Shown here one piece after another: positions 35,740-44,529 of a stretch of DNA of 64,000 nucleotides. Both the position numbers and the translations under genes were made by a program. Position 1 is the first letter of the stretch, and each line of letters opens with the position of its first letter. The DNA lies in NCBI GenBank assembly GCA_040905705.1, contig JBBDQZ010000053.1, positions 30,942 to 94,941 on the forward strand, in the 5' to 3' direction. This DNA comes from JBBDQZ01 sp040905705. Its GTDB lineage: Bacteria > Bacteroidota > Rhodothermia > Balneolales > Natronogracilivirgulaceae. A model generated the notes under the pieces. That model did no database searches and was not told the origin of the DNA. It saw only the letters and a list, made by a program, of their open reading frames with translations.

Positions 35740-37011
35740 ATGAAAACGATACTTGCAACCATCACTCTCGGTAGTATCATCATGGTGAGCATCTGCCATG
35801 CCCAAAGTATTCGCAAAGACTACAATGAAATGACCGAGGATGAAATCGAGGCCTACGTGGATGCCATTTACGAGTTGCATCTAGGCATCATTACCGAATT
35901 GGCTGATTACCATGACAATAACTTCTTTACTTTGCATTTAAATGAAATGGATGAGGATGTGTTCCTTGCCTGGCATCGAATGGCCATGCTTGAAATGGAA
36001 GATTCCATTCGGACGATATATCCTGAATTAAGCATTCCGTACTGGAACTGGGTTACGGATGATTCAGAAAACGACCCGCTTTGGGATCAGGATTTTCTCG
36101 GCCAGTTCGATGATGAGCAGGAATATGAAGATTTGGGAAGAACGTTTTCGCAATTTGAGGATTTGCCTGATCAATCTGATGTAAATTATGTTCAGTCCAT
36201 CAACACCTGGGAGGGTTATACTTTGACATTGGAAGGAAATGTTGTTCATACAGGAGGACATCAGTGGGTGGGGGGTGTTATGGCAGACCCAAACTCCCCA
36301 CTGGATCCCGTTTTTTATTTTCATCACGGTATGATCGACAAACTTTGGCAGGAATGGGAAGAAGAGTTCAGCGCCTCATCTTATGTTGTCACCAGCCTGC
36401 CACGGTACACTGCCATCGATCCTGATGATATTACCGACTCCCGTGATCTCAAAGTTTGGTATGCCGATGATGGGGTGGTGTTGCTTGACCAGTATGATAC
36501 CGACGATACGGAGGTCTATTCTTATACGGGTAAGATCAACGCTGAGAATGATTTCATCGTAAAGTCGGGAAGCGATGTGACGTTCACAGCCGGTGAATCT
36601 GTCGTTCTGGGTCCGGGATTCAGAGCTGAGTCCGGCAGCACCTTCCTTGCAAGCGTGGATCCTGATGTGGGAGATATTTTGCCACAGGTAAAAGAAGATG
36701 CTCCTATGGTTGAACCTGTCGATAACGTGAGCCAAATGGACAAACCCATTGAATGGTCCCTGTCCCAGAATTATCCGAATCCGTTCAATCCGGCTACGCA
36801 TATATCCTATTCGGTGGCTGAGCGATCTCATGTTCGCATGGCGGTATATACGATTACTGGCCGGCGTGTAGCGACCCTGGTTAATGAAGTCCGTGATGCA
36901 GGCACCCATACTGTTTGGTTTGATGCTTCCCGGCTTGCCAGTGGAATATATATCTACCGCATTCAGGCAGGAAGTTTTATTCAAACCCGACAAATGACAG
37001 TAATTAAATAG
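35740..37011 (+). CDS. Secreted tyrosinase with T9SS C-terminal sorting domain
   Basis: A protein of 423 residues from ATG 35740 (AAGAGG upstream; a TTG two codons earlier is less likely). A signal peptide ends near CHAQS. The dicopper site is complete: CuA histidines 58, 66 and 79 (YHD, TLHL, AWHR) and CuB histidines 170, 174 and 195 or 196 (VVHTGGHQW, FYFHHGMID). The NxxLDPVFYFHH order is that of bacterial tyrosinases, which oxidise phenols. After about residue 270 a beta region (residues 255-305) leads to the T9SS type A sorting domain with NYPNPFNPATHISY and closing RQMTVIK, so the enzyme should be exported by type IX secretion to the surface. Its substrate is unknown. Confidence 0.88.
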   Translation: MKTILATITLGSIIMVSICHAQSIRKDYNEMTEDEIEAYVDAIYELHLGIITELADYHDNNFFTLHLNEMDEDVFLAWHRMAMLEMEDSIRTIYPELSIPYWNWVTDDSENDPLWDQDFLGQFDDEQEYEDLGRTFSQFEDLPDQSDVNYVQSINTWEGYTLTLEGNVVHTGGHQWVGGVMADPNSPLDPVFYFHHGMIDKLWQEWEEEFSASSYVVTSLPRYTAIDPDDITDSRDLKVWYADDGVVLLDQYDTDDTEVYSYTGKINAENDFIVKSGSDVTFTAGESVVLGPGFRAESGSTFLASVDPDVGDILPQVKEDAPMVEPVDNVSQMDKPIEWSLSQNYPNPFNPATHISYSVAERSHVRMAVYTITGRRVATLVNEVRDAGTHTVWFDASRLASGIYIYRIQAGSFIQTRQMTVIK

Positions 37012-37115
37012 TATCCTGCTTTCCTGAGTTATTCCAAGGAAGTGCCATATTTTATCAATCTTAAACTTTAACATATAAGACTTTAACTAACCATACAACC
37101 AACAGGAGTAACACT

Positions 37116-38063
37116 ATGAAAACACACAGTAAATTACTGATAATGAGCCTGTTCAGCAGCCTGGTTATTGTCGCCGGATGCGACAGTATCGTGCAGGTGG
37201 ATGATGCCGGGAACGGGGAATCCTTGCAAGCAGGAAGTTTCTCTTTGTCCCGGATTCAGTCACCGGAGTTTTCCAAACAGCAGGCTGCTTCACTGCCTGA
37301 AAGTCAGGACGAGGAGGACTTTGATCTGGGCGATATCGGAAATACCACCGAATTTTATTTTGTTCTGACCAACAGTGGCGAGACCGATATCGAGGATATA
37401 ACATTGAGCAGTAATCACCCCGGTTTCCAGATTTACCCGGCGTCGATCCCTGTGCTCAAGCCGGTAGCGGATGTCGGCCTGTATCAGGTGATCAGGCTGA
37501 CGGCTGTTCATGGCACCGCACCAAACGGGGTCGGCCCTCCGGCGCCGGTCATGGAACCCGGTACCGTATCCACCGAAGTGAAGGTCAAAGGAGAGACGAC
37601 CGATGCCAAAGGGGATACACTGGAAATTGAGCTGGAAACCAAGCTTTCGGTCCACGCCCAGCTGGCCGATATTCGTGTTTTTCATGAAGAAGGTGAAGTG
37701 GATCTTTCATCGCCTTCGGGCAGTGTAATGGGCAGCCGGGTATACTCCGAGGGAGTTTTACGCAAATATACCATACCCCGAGACAGTGGGCCGATTACCG
37801 TTGAAAACACGGGCAATGTAAAGGTTGAGTTTTCCGCTTTTGCGTATCGTTATCCAGACTTTAATAAACTCCCGTCCTTCGAACTGAATCCGGGGGAAAC
37901 CGGGACAGTGGATTGGCCGTTTGGATCCTTCGTGGGGGCCAGCAACTCCCTTAGTCTTGTTATGGGCACCGGCAATATCATTACAGAGCAAGAACGGCTG
38001 CCATTTCAGGATGACGGGAAAGTCTATGTTGTCTTGAGTCCGGAGCATAACTTCAGTCCGTAG
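37116..38063 (+). CDS. Lipoprotein of unknown function between two tyrosinase copies
   Basis: A 315-residue protein with a clear lipoprotein signal (SLVIVAGC, cysteine at residue 22). The rest is beta-rich: residues 70-110 resemble an immunoglobulin-like repeat (TTEFYFVLTNSGETDIEDITLSS), and a second such segment occurs near 225-255 (GPITVENTGNVKVEFSAF), each with the Asn-Ser/Thr-Gly turn common in choice-of-anchor or CARDB-like domains. No enzyme motif was seen. It follows the tyrosinase by about 100 bases with a good AACAGGAG ribosome-binding site, and precedes the broken tyrosinase. It is probably an outer-membrane or periplasmic-facing lipoprotein of the same locus. Confidence 0.7.
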   Translation: MKTHSKLLIMSLFSSLVIVAGCDSIVQVDDAGNGESLQAGSFSLSRIQSPEFSKQQAASLPESQDEEDFDLGDIGNTTEFYFVLTNSGETDIEDITLSSNHPGFQIYPASIPVLKPVADVGLYQVIRLTAVHGTAPNGVGPPAPVMEPGTVSTEVKVKGETTDAKGDTLEIELETKLSVHAQLADIRVFHEEGEVDLSSPSGSVMGSRVYSEGVLRKYTIPRDSGPITVENTGNVKVEFSAFAYRYPDFNKLPSFELNPGETGTVDWPFGSFVGASNSLSLVMGTGNIITEQERLPFQDDGKVYVVLSPEHNFSP

Positions 38064-38154
38064 CATAATACAAATTGATCCTGGTGGTGCTTTTTTGGGA
38101 CATGCAGTAGCAGCATGTTTTATTCCGTTCAAATAAAACCAGTTGGAGTAGATT

Positions 38155-38749
38155 ATGAACAAGATACGGATTTTAGTTGCTATGCTAATAACTGCAGCTT
38201 TGTTGATTCCTGTTTTTTCCGAAGGACAAAGTATCCGGAAAGATTACAGGGAAATGACCGAGGAAGAAGAAGAGGCCTATGTAGACGCGCTTTTTGAATT
38301 GTGGGATGAAGGGATTATTGAAGATTTTGGAGAGCTACATCATCAAAATATGAGTGTACCACACGAAGATGAGCGTTTTCTACCATGGCATCGAATTTTT
38401 ATACAAAAATTTGAGGAAGAACTGCAAAATATCGAACCTATGCTTGCAATCCCCTATTGGGACTGGGCGGACGACAACGATACGACTGCAGCAGGGTTTT
38501 GGAGTACAAGCTTTCTGGACACATTCGATGGGGAATGGAATCTTGGTCGATGTCTTAATTGTAGCGGTTCACTTCCAGATCAGAATGATATCGATGATGT
38601 GATGGCATTAACCAATTTTAGGTCTGGAGGTAATACAACATATGGTTTTGGTGGTGGGAATGCTCCAGGTGGCTCATCGCGGGGTGTATATCTATCGACT
38701 GGTTGCAGGTGACTTTGTCCAAATACGGCAGATGACTGTGGTCAAATAG
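38155..38749 (+). pseudogene. Truncated tyrosinase paralogue: CuA half joined out of frame to T9SS tail
   Basis: The first 155 codons are a clear copy of the tyrosinase at 35740: the mature start SIRKDY.EMTE.E.EAYVDA is shared, and the CuA histidines remain (LHH at 62-63, His 70, PWHR at 79). The frame then enters a Gly-rich stretch and stops at 38710-38712. In the next frame, from about 38684, the sequence encodes VYIYRLVAGDFVQIRQMTV and ends at TAG 38747-38749, matching the end of the intact copy's sorting domain (IYIYRIQAG...RQMTVIK). So the CuB domain and most of the sorting domain have been deleted and the join is out of frame. The product could bind at most one copper and lacks a secretion tag; it is very likely inactive. 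Confidence 0.85.
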
Positions 38750-38979
38750 GGAATTCAAATCTTTATCCACCGATCCGGAACTGTTCTATAAGATATTATT
38801 CACATAACAAAAAGAGGATGATCCGGGTCGGGCCATTTATATGATTCATTCGGATAACAATGGATTGAGAAAAATCACCTCAGCAAGAGAGGGGAATGGC
38901 GTGGTTATTTCTCCTCTGCTTGAAAGATAAAGCAGGGCAGCTTGCAGCCCGGTATTATTTTCGTAATTTACCGGGTATC

Positions 38980-40929
38980 ATGATGGATCCGCTTTTCCAG
39001 CAAGCCCGGAAAAACCTCAAAAAATACTGGGGATTTGAGGATTTTCGTCCCGGACAGGACGAGGTGGTTCGTTCTGTGCTCTCCGGAAAGCACACAGTGG
39101 TCCTTTTTCCGACCGGCGGTGGAAAATCACTCTGCTATCAGGTGCCGGCGACCGTGCTGGACGGGCTTACGCTGGTCATATCGCCATTGGTGGCACTGAT
39201 GCAGGACCAGGTTCTTCAGCTGCAACAAAAAGGAGTCCCTGCCACTTTCATTAACAGCACCATTTCCCGCCGCGAAGTGGAGCAGCGTCTCATAAACGCG
39301 CGTAACGGGATGTACAAACTCCTCTACTGCGCTCCGGAACGCCTGAAAACACCGGTATGGCAACACATGATGGCCGATCTCTCCCTCTCTATGATCGCCG
39401 TCGACGAGGCACACTGCATCTCCGAATGGGGGCATGATTTTCGGCCGGTTTATCGAAAAATCCCGGAAATGATGGCTCCGGTGGCGGATCGGATACGATG
39501 GATGGCGCTCACGGCCACGGCCACACCGGAAGTACGTAAGGATATTATCACGTCACTCGAACTGAAAAAACCGGAAGTGATTTCGAAAGGATTTAACCGC
39601 CCCAATCTTCAGTGGTGGGTAGTCGAAGACGAACAGAAGAAGCGCAGGCTGAAGGAGATTTTGGATCGTGCGGCCGGAAGTGGTTTGATCTATGCGGGTA
39701 CACGGGCCGGTTGCGAGAAACTTTCCGGGTGGCTGAACCGGCAGGGGCGGGATTCCCGGCCATATCACGCCGGCCTGACTTCTGATGAACGCGAGGAGAT
39801 CCAGAACCGGTGGATCAGCGGCCGGCTTCCCCTGGTCGTGGCAACCAATGCGTTCGGTATGGGTATTGACAAGCCGGACTGTCGGTTTGTGGTACATTAT
39901 GATATGGCGATGTCCATGGAGGCGTATTACCAGGAGGCGGGACGTGCCGGACGTGACGGTGAAGAGAGTTATCCCATTTTGCTGCTAAAAAAAGCCGATC
40001 AGAATGCAGCAAAAACAGCGATTTTAAACTCCTGGCCTGACAGGAAGCAACTCGAAACCATATATAATGCTGTTTGTGATGATTGGCAGCTGGCGGCGGG
40101 TTCGGAGATGGAGGAGGCCCGTAAAGTGGATGTGGACCTGGTACAGAAGCGGGCAAGATTGTCCCGGAAACTGGTTTGGTCAGGCTTGCGCATAATGGAT
40201 CAGCTGGGCATTCTCAAACTGGCACGCGTGGACGAACCACAGGTGGGTATACGGTTCATTCCGTCACAGGATGGCCTGCAGGATCGGCTTCAGCAGATGA
40301 AAAAGCCGGGTAAACGGGATTTTACCGACCGGCTGTCACGTATGATGGGGCAGGACGGCCATCATCGCATGATATTTATGACCGAACGCCAGATACTCAC
40401 CCGCCTGCGTCTATCTGCCAGAATGCTGGAAAACGGTTTGGAGGTGTTGGCGGAAGAGGGGTTGCTGGAGTTTTCACTGATTAAAAATGAGCCGATGGGA
40501 CGCCTCACCGAACCGCGTTATCACCGGTTTCCGTTTACTGACAAGGAAATTATTCGGCATCGCGGGCGTCTGCTCAAAAAACTTGATTACATGATCGGCT
40601 ATGTACAAACAAAAGGATGTCGAAGCCGCTATATCCGGAATTATTTCGGTGAGAAAGAAGTGCCTGTCCGGTGCGGGAAATGCGATAATTGTCAAAAAAA
40701 AGAGAATAGGGCCGTCACCCCGGAAGATATAGACGTCGTAAAATCTTTGCTTTCTGAAGGGCCGATGGCTTTTCAGACGCTTCAGGATCGCACCCGATGG
40801 CAACGTACACATCTCAAAAAGGTGCTTTTATTTATGGTTCGGGAAGAAGTGGCAAATCAGCTTCAGGATGAGGAGCGTCGTTACTCATCTCCTCCATCTT
40901 CTCGTAATAATCCGACAATTCACGGTTAG
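38980..40929 (+). CDS. recQ: ATP-dependent DNA helicase RecQ
   Basis: A protein of about 649 residues from ATG 38980 (MMDPLFQQARKNL). The frame opens at 38896, but an AGAGGGG directly abutting that ATG is too close to serve it and the extra 28 residues are not RecQ-like. Helicase motifs are FPTGGGKSLCYQ (Walker A), VDEAHCISEWGHDF, TATATPEV and YYQEAGRAGRDG. The zinc site follows, CRSRYIRNYFGE with CGKCDNC, then a winged-helix region. There is no obvious HRDC domain. It unwinds DNA in recombination and repair. Its last 98 bases overlap the end of the convergent DUF4296 gene. Confidence 0.94.
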   Translation: MMDPLFQQARKNLKKYWGFEDFRPGQDEVVRSVLSGKHTVVLFPTGGGKSLCYQVPATVLDGLTLVISPLVALMQDQVLQLQQKGVPATFINSTISRREVEQRLINARNGMYKLLYCAPERLKTPVWQHMMADLSLSMIAVDEAHCISEWGHDFRPVYRKIPEMMAPVADRIRWMALTATATPEVRKDIITSLELKKPEVISKGFNRPNLQWWVVEDEQKKRRLKEILDRAAGSGLIYAGTRAGCEKLSGWLNRQGRDSRPYHAGLTSDEREEIQNRWISGRLPLVVATNAFGMGIDKPDCRFVVHYDMAMSMEAYYQEAGRAGRDGEESYPILLLKKADQNAAKTAILNSWPDRKQLETIYNAVCDDWQLAAGSEMEEARKVDVDLVQKRARLSRKLVWSGLRIMDQLGILKLARVDEPQVGIRFIPSQDGLQDRLQQMKKPGKRDFTDRLSRMMGQDGHHRMIFMTERQILTRLRLSARMLENGLEVLAEEGLLEFSLIKNEPMGRLTEPRYHRFPFTDKEIIRHRGRLLKKLDYMIGYVQTKGCRSRYIRNYFGEKEVPVRCGKCDNCQKKENRAVTPEDIDVVKSLLSEGPMAFQTLQDRTRWQRTHLKKVLLFMVREEVANQLQDEERRYSSPPSSRNNPTIHG

Positions 40930-41314
40930 CCTCTTCCAGACGGTTGCGTACTTCCCGAAATCGCCGCTGTTGTTCCGCCATATCACGCTGATAGTATCGG
41001 TGACTCCGTTCGAACTGGTCAGGGGTGATTTGATATCGATTATGAATGGCTTGCCGGCCTGTTATATAAAGGCTATCGCCGTGGATTTCCCTGAGGCCTG
41101 CCAGTACATGCAATTCCGCCAGAATGTCGATATAACGATCCTCTTCAATCAGATCTTTCGGTGCAGAACGGCTGCATCCGTTCGTCAGCAGCACGGCAAA
41201 AAGTAACATTGCAGCAAGCAATCGGACATCACATGATAAGCAGCTTATTTTCAAAACGATCGTTTTCCGGGTGGTGGTCCCGGTCATAATAGCTGTTTTT
41301 CCATTGAGTTGCAT
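40832..41314 (-). CDS. DUF4296 domain lipoprotein
   Basis: A 160-residue protein with a lipoprotein signal ending LLTNGC (cysteine about residue 47) and a DUF4296 region (residues 55-125: DLIEEDRYIDILAELHVLAG, ITPDQFERSHRYYQ). The family is common in Bacteroidota and has no known function. The C-terminal half is a long charged helix (MAEQQRRFREVRNRLEE), suggesting a coiled coil, and the tail is Pro-rich. The N-terminal 34 residues before the hydrophobic core are long for a signal peptide, so the true start may be further in. The last 33 codons overlap the end of recQ on the other strand, an unusually long convergent overlap. Confidence 0.75.
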   Translation of the reverse strand: MQLNGKTAIMTGTTTRKTIVLKISCLSCDVRLLAAMLLFAVLLTNGCSRSAPKDLIEEDRYIDILAELHVLAGLREIHGDSLYITGRQAIHNRYQITPDQFERSHRYYQRDMAEQQRRFREVRNRLEEANRELSDYYEKMEEMSNDAPHPEADLPLLPEP

Positions 41315-41468
41315 GATTTAGCTCTTTGAATAAACAGGGACTTTTTATGAATCCGGATGAAGAATTGTCAATAGGACAGAATGAAGGGATCGATCAGGGT
41401 TGTTTCGATGGCCTCATTTGAATGACGATACCTTTTTGTGAGTTCGCATTTGGAGGAGTTTTATCCCG

Positions 41469-43184
41469 TTAGGCCGGCCTCTGTTGTGTTTTCATCCAAA
41501 AGTGGCCGGCTGCGATCGCCAGAAGAAACACTGCCACGGCGGCAATGCCCCACATCCCGGCATGGTTTACGATGACGTAGGCACTGATCGCACAGAAAAG
41601 GATAATGATCAGAGTCATGATGATATTCAACAGGATGCGCCGGTTGCCGGCCGGTATTTCTTTCCCCATTAATTCACGTTTGTTTATCATGAGGAAGAAG
41701 GTGAAATAGGCTGAGGGAAGCAGGATAAAAGCGAATACGGAAGTTGGTACAGCCAGCCAAAATGCCGCTTTTTGCCACAAAAAGGGGCCCAGTGCACCGG
41801 TGGCTGCAATTAAAGATCCATATCTCAGTGTCCGGCCGGTGTGAGGGCGATCCAGCATTTCACAAACGACCATTCCTGAAATCAGCATGTGAAGAATGGC
41901 CGTTGACAGCGTCATGCCCAGGACGCCGATCCCGAAAATAATTCGTGCAAAGAAAGAACCGGTTAACGGCTCGAGGGAAGAGGCCAGGTCAAAAGCATCC
42001 CGTGTAAGCAGTGCCGCTGCCACTCGCCTTTCATGCACGGAGACCGCTTCCATATAGTATGCAGACCCGGCACCGGTAAGTTCAGAAAGATCCATATCCG
42101 GGTTCTCAAAGAGCATTCGTCCTTTTATGAGTTCCTCAAACTCATTTATATGTGCGGATGATGGTTCCAGTCCTGCTTCAACGGGAGGGCCACCGGGGAC
42201 AAATCCGGGCTGAGGGACGGCATGAAACTGATTGGACCCGGCTATGATCACACACGTGGTTGCAATGGCGAAGGGAATAAGCATCCCGGTGCCCAGATCA
42301 AAAATGGCCAGTTCCCTGTACTCCTTTCCCCATTTCCGGCGAATCAAGGAGTAAGCAAGCAGGAAGGTGGCATTTACTCCGCTGGCGGCAGCCACAACCG
42401 CGATCATTACTTCTCTCTGGCGGTGAACGATCATATCAGACCAGTACGTGCGGTATTCAGCCGGTATGGCATCCAGCAACGGGTAAAAACCGTCGGCCGG
42501 GCGGAAAAACAGGCCCGGATCGGGGATCATACCACGCAGGATGGAGGGCCAGTCCAGTCCACCTGGAAGAATGGAAAGACGGACAACCACACCGAAGAAA
42601 CATGCAACGATGAGCCAGATCATAGCTTTTAGAATCCATTCGAATGTTTTAACCGCTCTGCCCGCCTTGCTGTATTGCCATGCGATGGATGTTACAAACA
42701 AAAACATCACTGTGGTAATAAGAAGACGGGAATTGAAATCGCCAAGAAGTCCGTCGTGGCCAAACAGGGCAGGGGCCAGGTTTTGCTGGATAACTCCGGA
42801 TGCCAGCGCATATTGAGGCATAGCCCATACCATACAGGAAGCCAGTGATGCCAATGCCCAGGACCAGCCTAGTACCGGATTGATATGTTCATTGATCGCC
42901 TTGAATGGTGGTTTGCCAGTAGAGAGCACGACATAACTCAGTGCGCCGAACATGACAATAGTCAGGATCATGGCCACCGGTTGCAGCCATATTAAATGGA
43001 CACCGGTCAGCACTCCAAGATAGAGGCTTCCAGCCAGTGAACCTCCCCCGAGCATCAAGGCGCTTTGCAGCCAGCCGGGGCCTGCCAGACGGGTATAGGT
43101 TTTCAGTTTGGCAAAACCGCCCTGTTTCAGCGCCTCATTCACTTCAACACGTTCTCTATCCAGTTGTATTTTCTGATCTTTCAT
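41469..43184 (-). CDS. Nramp-related divalent metal transporter with atypical metal-site motif
   Basis: A 571-residue integral membrane protein with about eleven or twelve helices and the LeuT-like Nramp fold. The first helix reads AGPGWLQSALMLGGGSLAGS (from residue 34), where canonical manganese/iron Nramp transporters carry Asp-Pro-Gly-Asn. A large soluble loop (about residues 325-390, rich in Glu and Pro) is inserted between helices, longer than in most Nramps. The fold suggests cation import, but loss of the motif means metal specificity cannot be inferred, and some atypical clades transport other ions. It is followed after 15 bases by no gene on this strand; upstream, 15 bases away, lies a GNAT gene transcribed the same way. 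Confidence 0.75.
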   Translation of the reverse strand: MKDQKIQLDRERVEVNEALKQGGFAKLKTYTRLAGPGWLQSALMLGGGSLAGSLYLGVLTGVHLIWLQPVAMILTIVMFGALSYVVLSTGKPPFKAINEHINPVLGWSWALASLASCMVWAMPQYALASGVIQQNLAPALFGHDGLLGDFNSRLLITTVMFLFVTSIAWQYSKAGRAVKTFEWILKAMIWLIVACFFGVVVRLSILPGGLDWPSILRGMIPDPGLFFRPADGFYPLLDAIPAEYRTYWSDMIVHRQREVMIAVVAAASGVNATFLLAYSLIRRKWGKEYRELAIFDLGTGMLIPFAIATTCVIIAGSNQFHAVPQPGFVPGGPPVEAGLEPSSAHINEFEELIKGRMLFENPDMDLSELTGAGSAYYMEAVSVHERRVAAALLTRDAFDLASSLEPLTGSFFARIIFGIGVLGMTLSTAILHMLISGMVVCEMLDRPHTGRTLRYGSLIAATGALGPFLWQKAAFWLAVPTSVFAFILLPSAYFTFFLMINKRELMGKEIPAGNRRILLNIIMTLIIILFCAISAYVIVNHAGMWGIAAVAVFLLAIAAGHFWMKTQQRPA

Positions 43185-43199
43185 CTTTTGTCCATTTCA

Positions 43200-44057
43200 T
43201 TATCCCCATTCGAATGACACAGCAATCCGCAGTTCGGGATTATTAAAAATCTTACGGCCTTCATTCAGAGTCATACGCATCAATTGTCGCTGAATCGTCA
43301 ATCCACGTTCTTTCAGTAATATCGAAGTTTCTTCTCGTCTGAGAGCATCGACCAGAACAGATTGTCCATGAAGCGCATGAGTTGCGGCGTCAAGCAGATT
43401 TGTGAAATCTTCATTTGTTGCAGCCAGGAGAGGGCCAAGATGATGAAATTGACGTCCGGGTCGAAGAAAGGCAAATCCCTGCAGACGGCCATCTCGGCTA
43501 ATGCCCAAACCCTGAATCGTCTTTTCGTGAAAAAATCTTTGGATCAATTTCCTTCTGTCGTACCCGCACCATTGGAGATCCAGTTCAACGACATCATGAA
43601 CATGCCGTTCTTCCAGCAGATGCACATCATTACCCGGGCCTGCGGGGCGTATTTTTCCCGCCCAGCGGTCGATCGGCTTGATATCGTGAAATCCATAATG
43701 TCTATAGAGGCGTCGGCCCTGCTCTGTCGCGTCCAGGCCGATGATTTTATATCCCATTTGCTGCCCTGTGCGGATAGCTTTTTCCAGCATGCAGGTTCCA
43801 ATCCCTTTACCACGGTGCGACAGGTCCACAATCACCATTCCAACCCACGCCAGCTCAGTGTCAAATGTAGCAAGAGTTGAAGTTGCCGCAATCCGGCCAT
43901 CCAGTCGCAGAAGGAAACAGCTTTCCGGATTGAGTTCCAGCAGACGGGCCCAATCCGCATCAGTCTGATTCCAGCCGGCTTGTGTACTTAATTGCACTGC
44001 CTCCTTAATGTCGTGGGCCCGGAGCAGGGAGATGGAGCGGGTATAATGGTCTGTCAT
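43200..44057 (-). CDS. GNAT family N-acetyltransferase with YitH-like C-terminal domain
   Basis: A 285-residue protein. Residues 1-135 form a GNAT domain whose acetyl-CoA loop is SHRGKGIGTCML (Arg/Gln-x-x-Gly-x-Gly/Ala type), preceded by the ELAWVGMVIVDL strand. The C-terminal half (about 150-285) matches the second domain of YitH-like acetyltransferases and includes DLQWCGYDRRKLIQRFFHEK and GFAFLRPGRQFHHLGPLLA. Substrate is unknown; members may modify small amines or protein N-termini. It starts at 44057 and lies 15 bases upstream of the Nramp-like gene on the same strand, so the two are probably co-transcribed. Confidence 0.8.
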   Translation of the reverse strand: MTDHYTRSISLLRAHDIKEAVQLSTQAGWNQTDADWARLLELNPESCFLLRLDGRIAATSTLATFDTELAWVGMVIVDLSHRGKGIGTCMLEKAIRTGQQMGYKIIGLDATEQGRRLYRHYGFHDIKPIDRWAGKIRPAGPGNDVHLLEERHVHDVVELDLQWCGYDRRKLIQRFFHEKTIQGLGISRDGRLQGFAFLRPGRQFHHLGPLLAATNEDFTNLLDAATHALHGQSVLVDALRREETSILLKERGLTIQRQLMRMTLNEGRKIFNNPELRIAVSFEWG

Positions 44058-44529
44058 ATAATTTTTGAGTTGTTCGATTTAAAATCACTCAACGCATAAC
44101 AGATGTTTGTCGTTTTTTAACAAGACATTGACTTTGAAATGTTGGAAGATTCTTCCAGCACCACTATTTCGGACAACTCTAATCATTCGGAGGCCTTGAG
44201 TACAACCAGTGGGAAATCAGAAGTCTATTCATAAATTCAACAAGGTAGCAATATGATACTGTGCAATCAATTCCCCTTCATCATTAAGCAGCCAGTGGGC
44301 CTATGGTGGGTAGATGGTATCAGGTCGGATCATCACTGATTCAATATCTGAATAATTATTCTCTGAGATCCATGCTGTCCGTTCAGCAACCGGATGATAA
44401 CCCGATTCCGGTGACAGCAAACCGTTGACATGGAACTGCAGCAAGAATCCGGGAATGGATGGCTGACAGATTGCTGACCATTTATATACAGTCCGTGTAT
44501 CGGTATCAGAGATTGCGTATTTTGCCGCC
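44058..44529. other. Divergent intergenic region between the GNAT gene and coaX
   Basis: No gene is supported in these 472 bases. A 76-codon minus-strand open frame at 44301-44531 overlaps the coaX start and has no recognisable domain, so I leave it out. A 15-base palindrome TGGAAGATTCTTCCA at 44143-44157 sits about 85 bases upstream of the GNAT start and could be an operator, but is at chance level. Promoters for both neighbours should be here. Confidence 0.3.
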
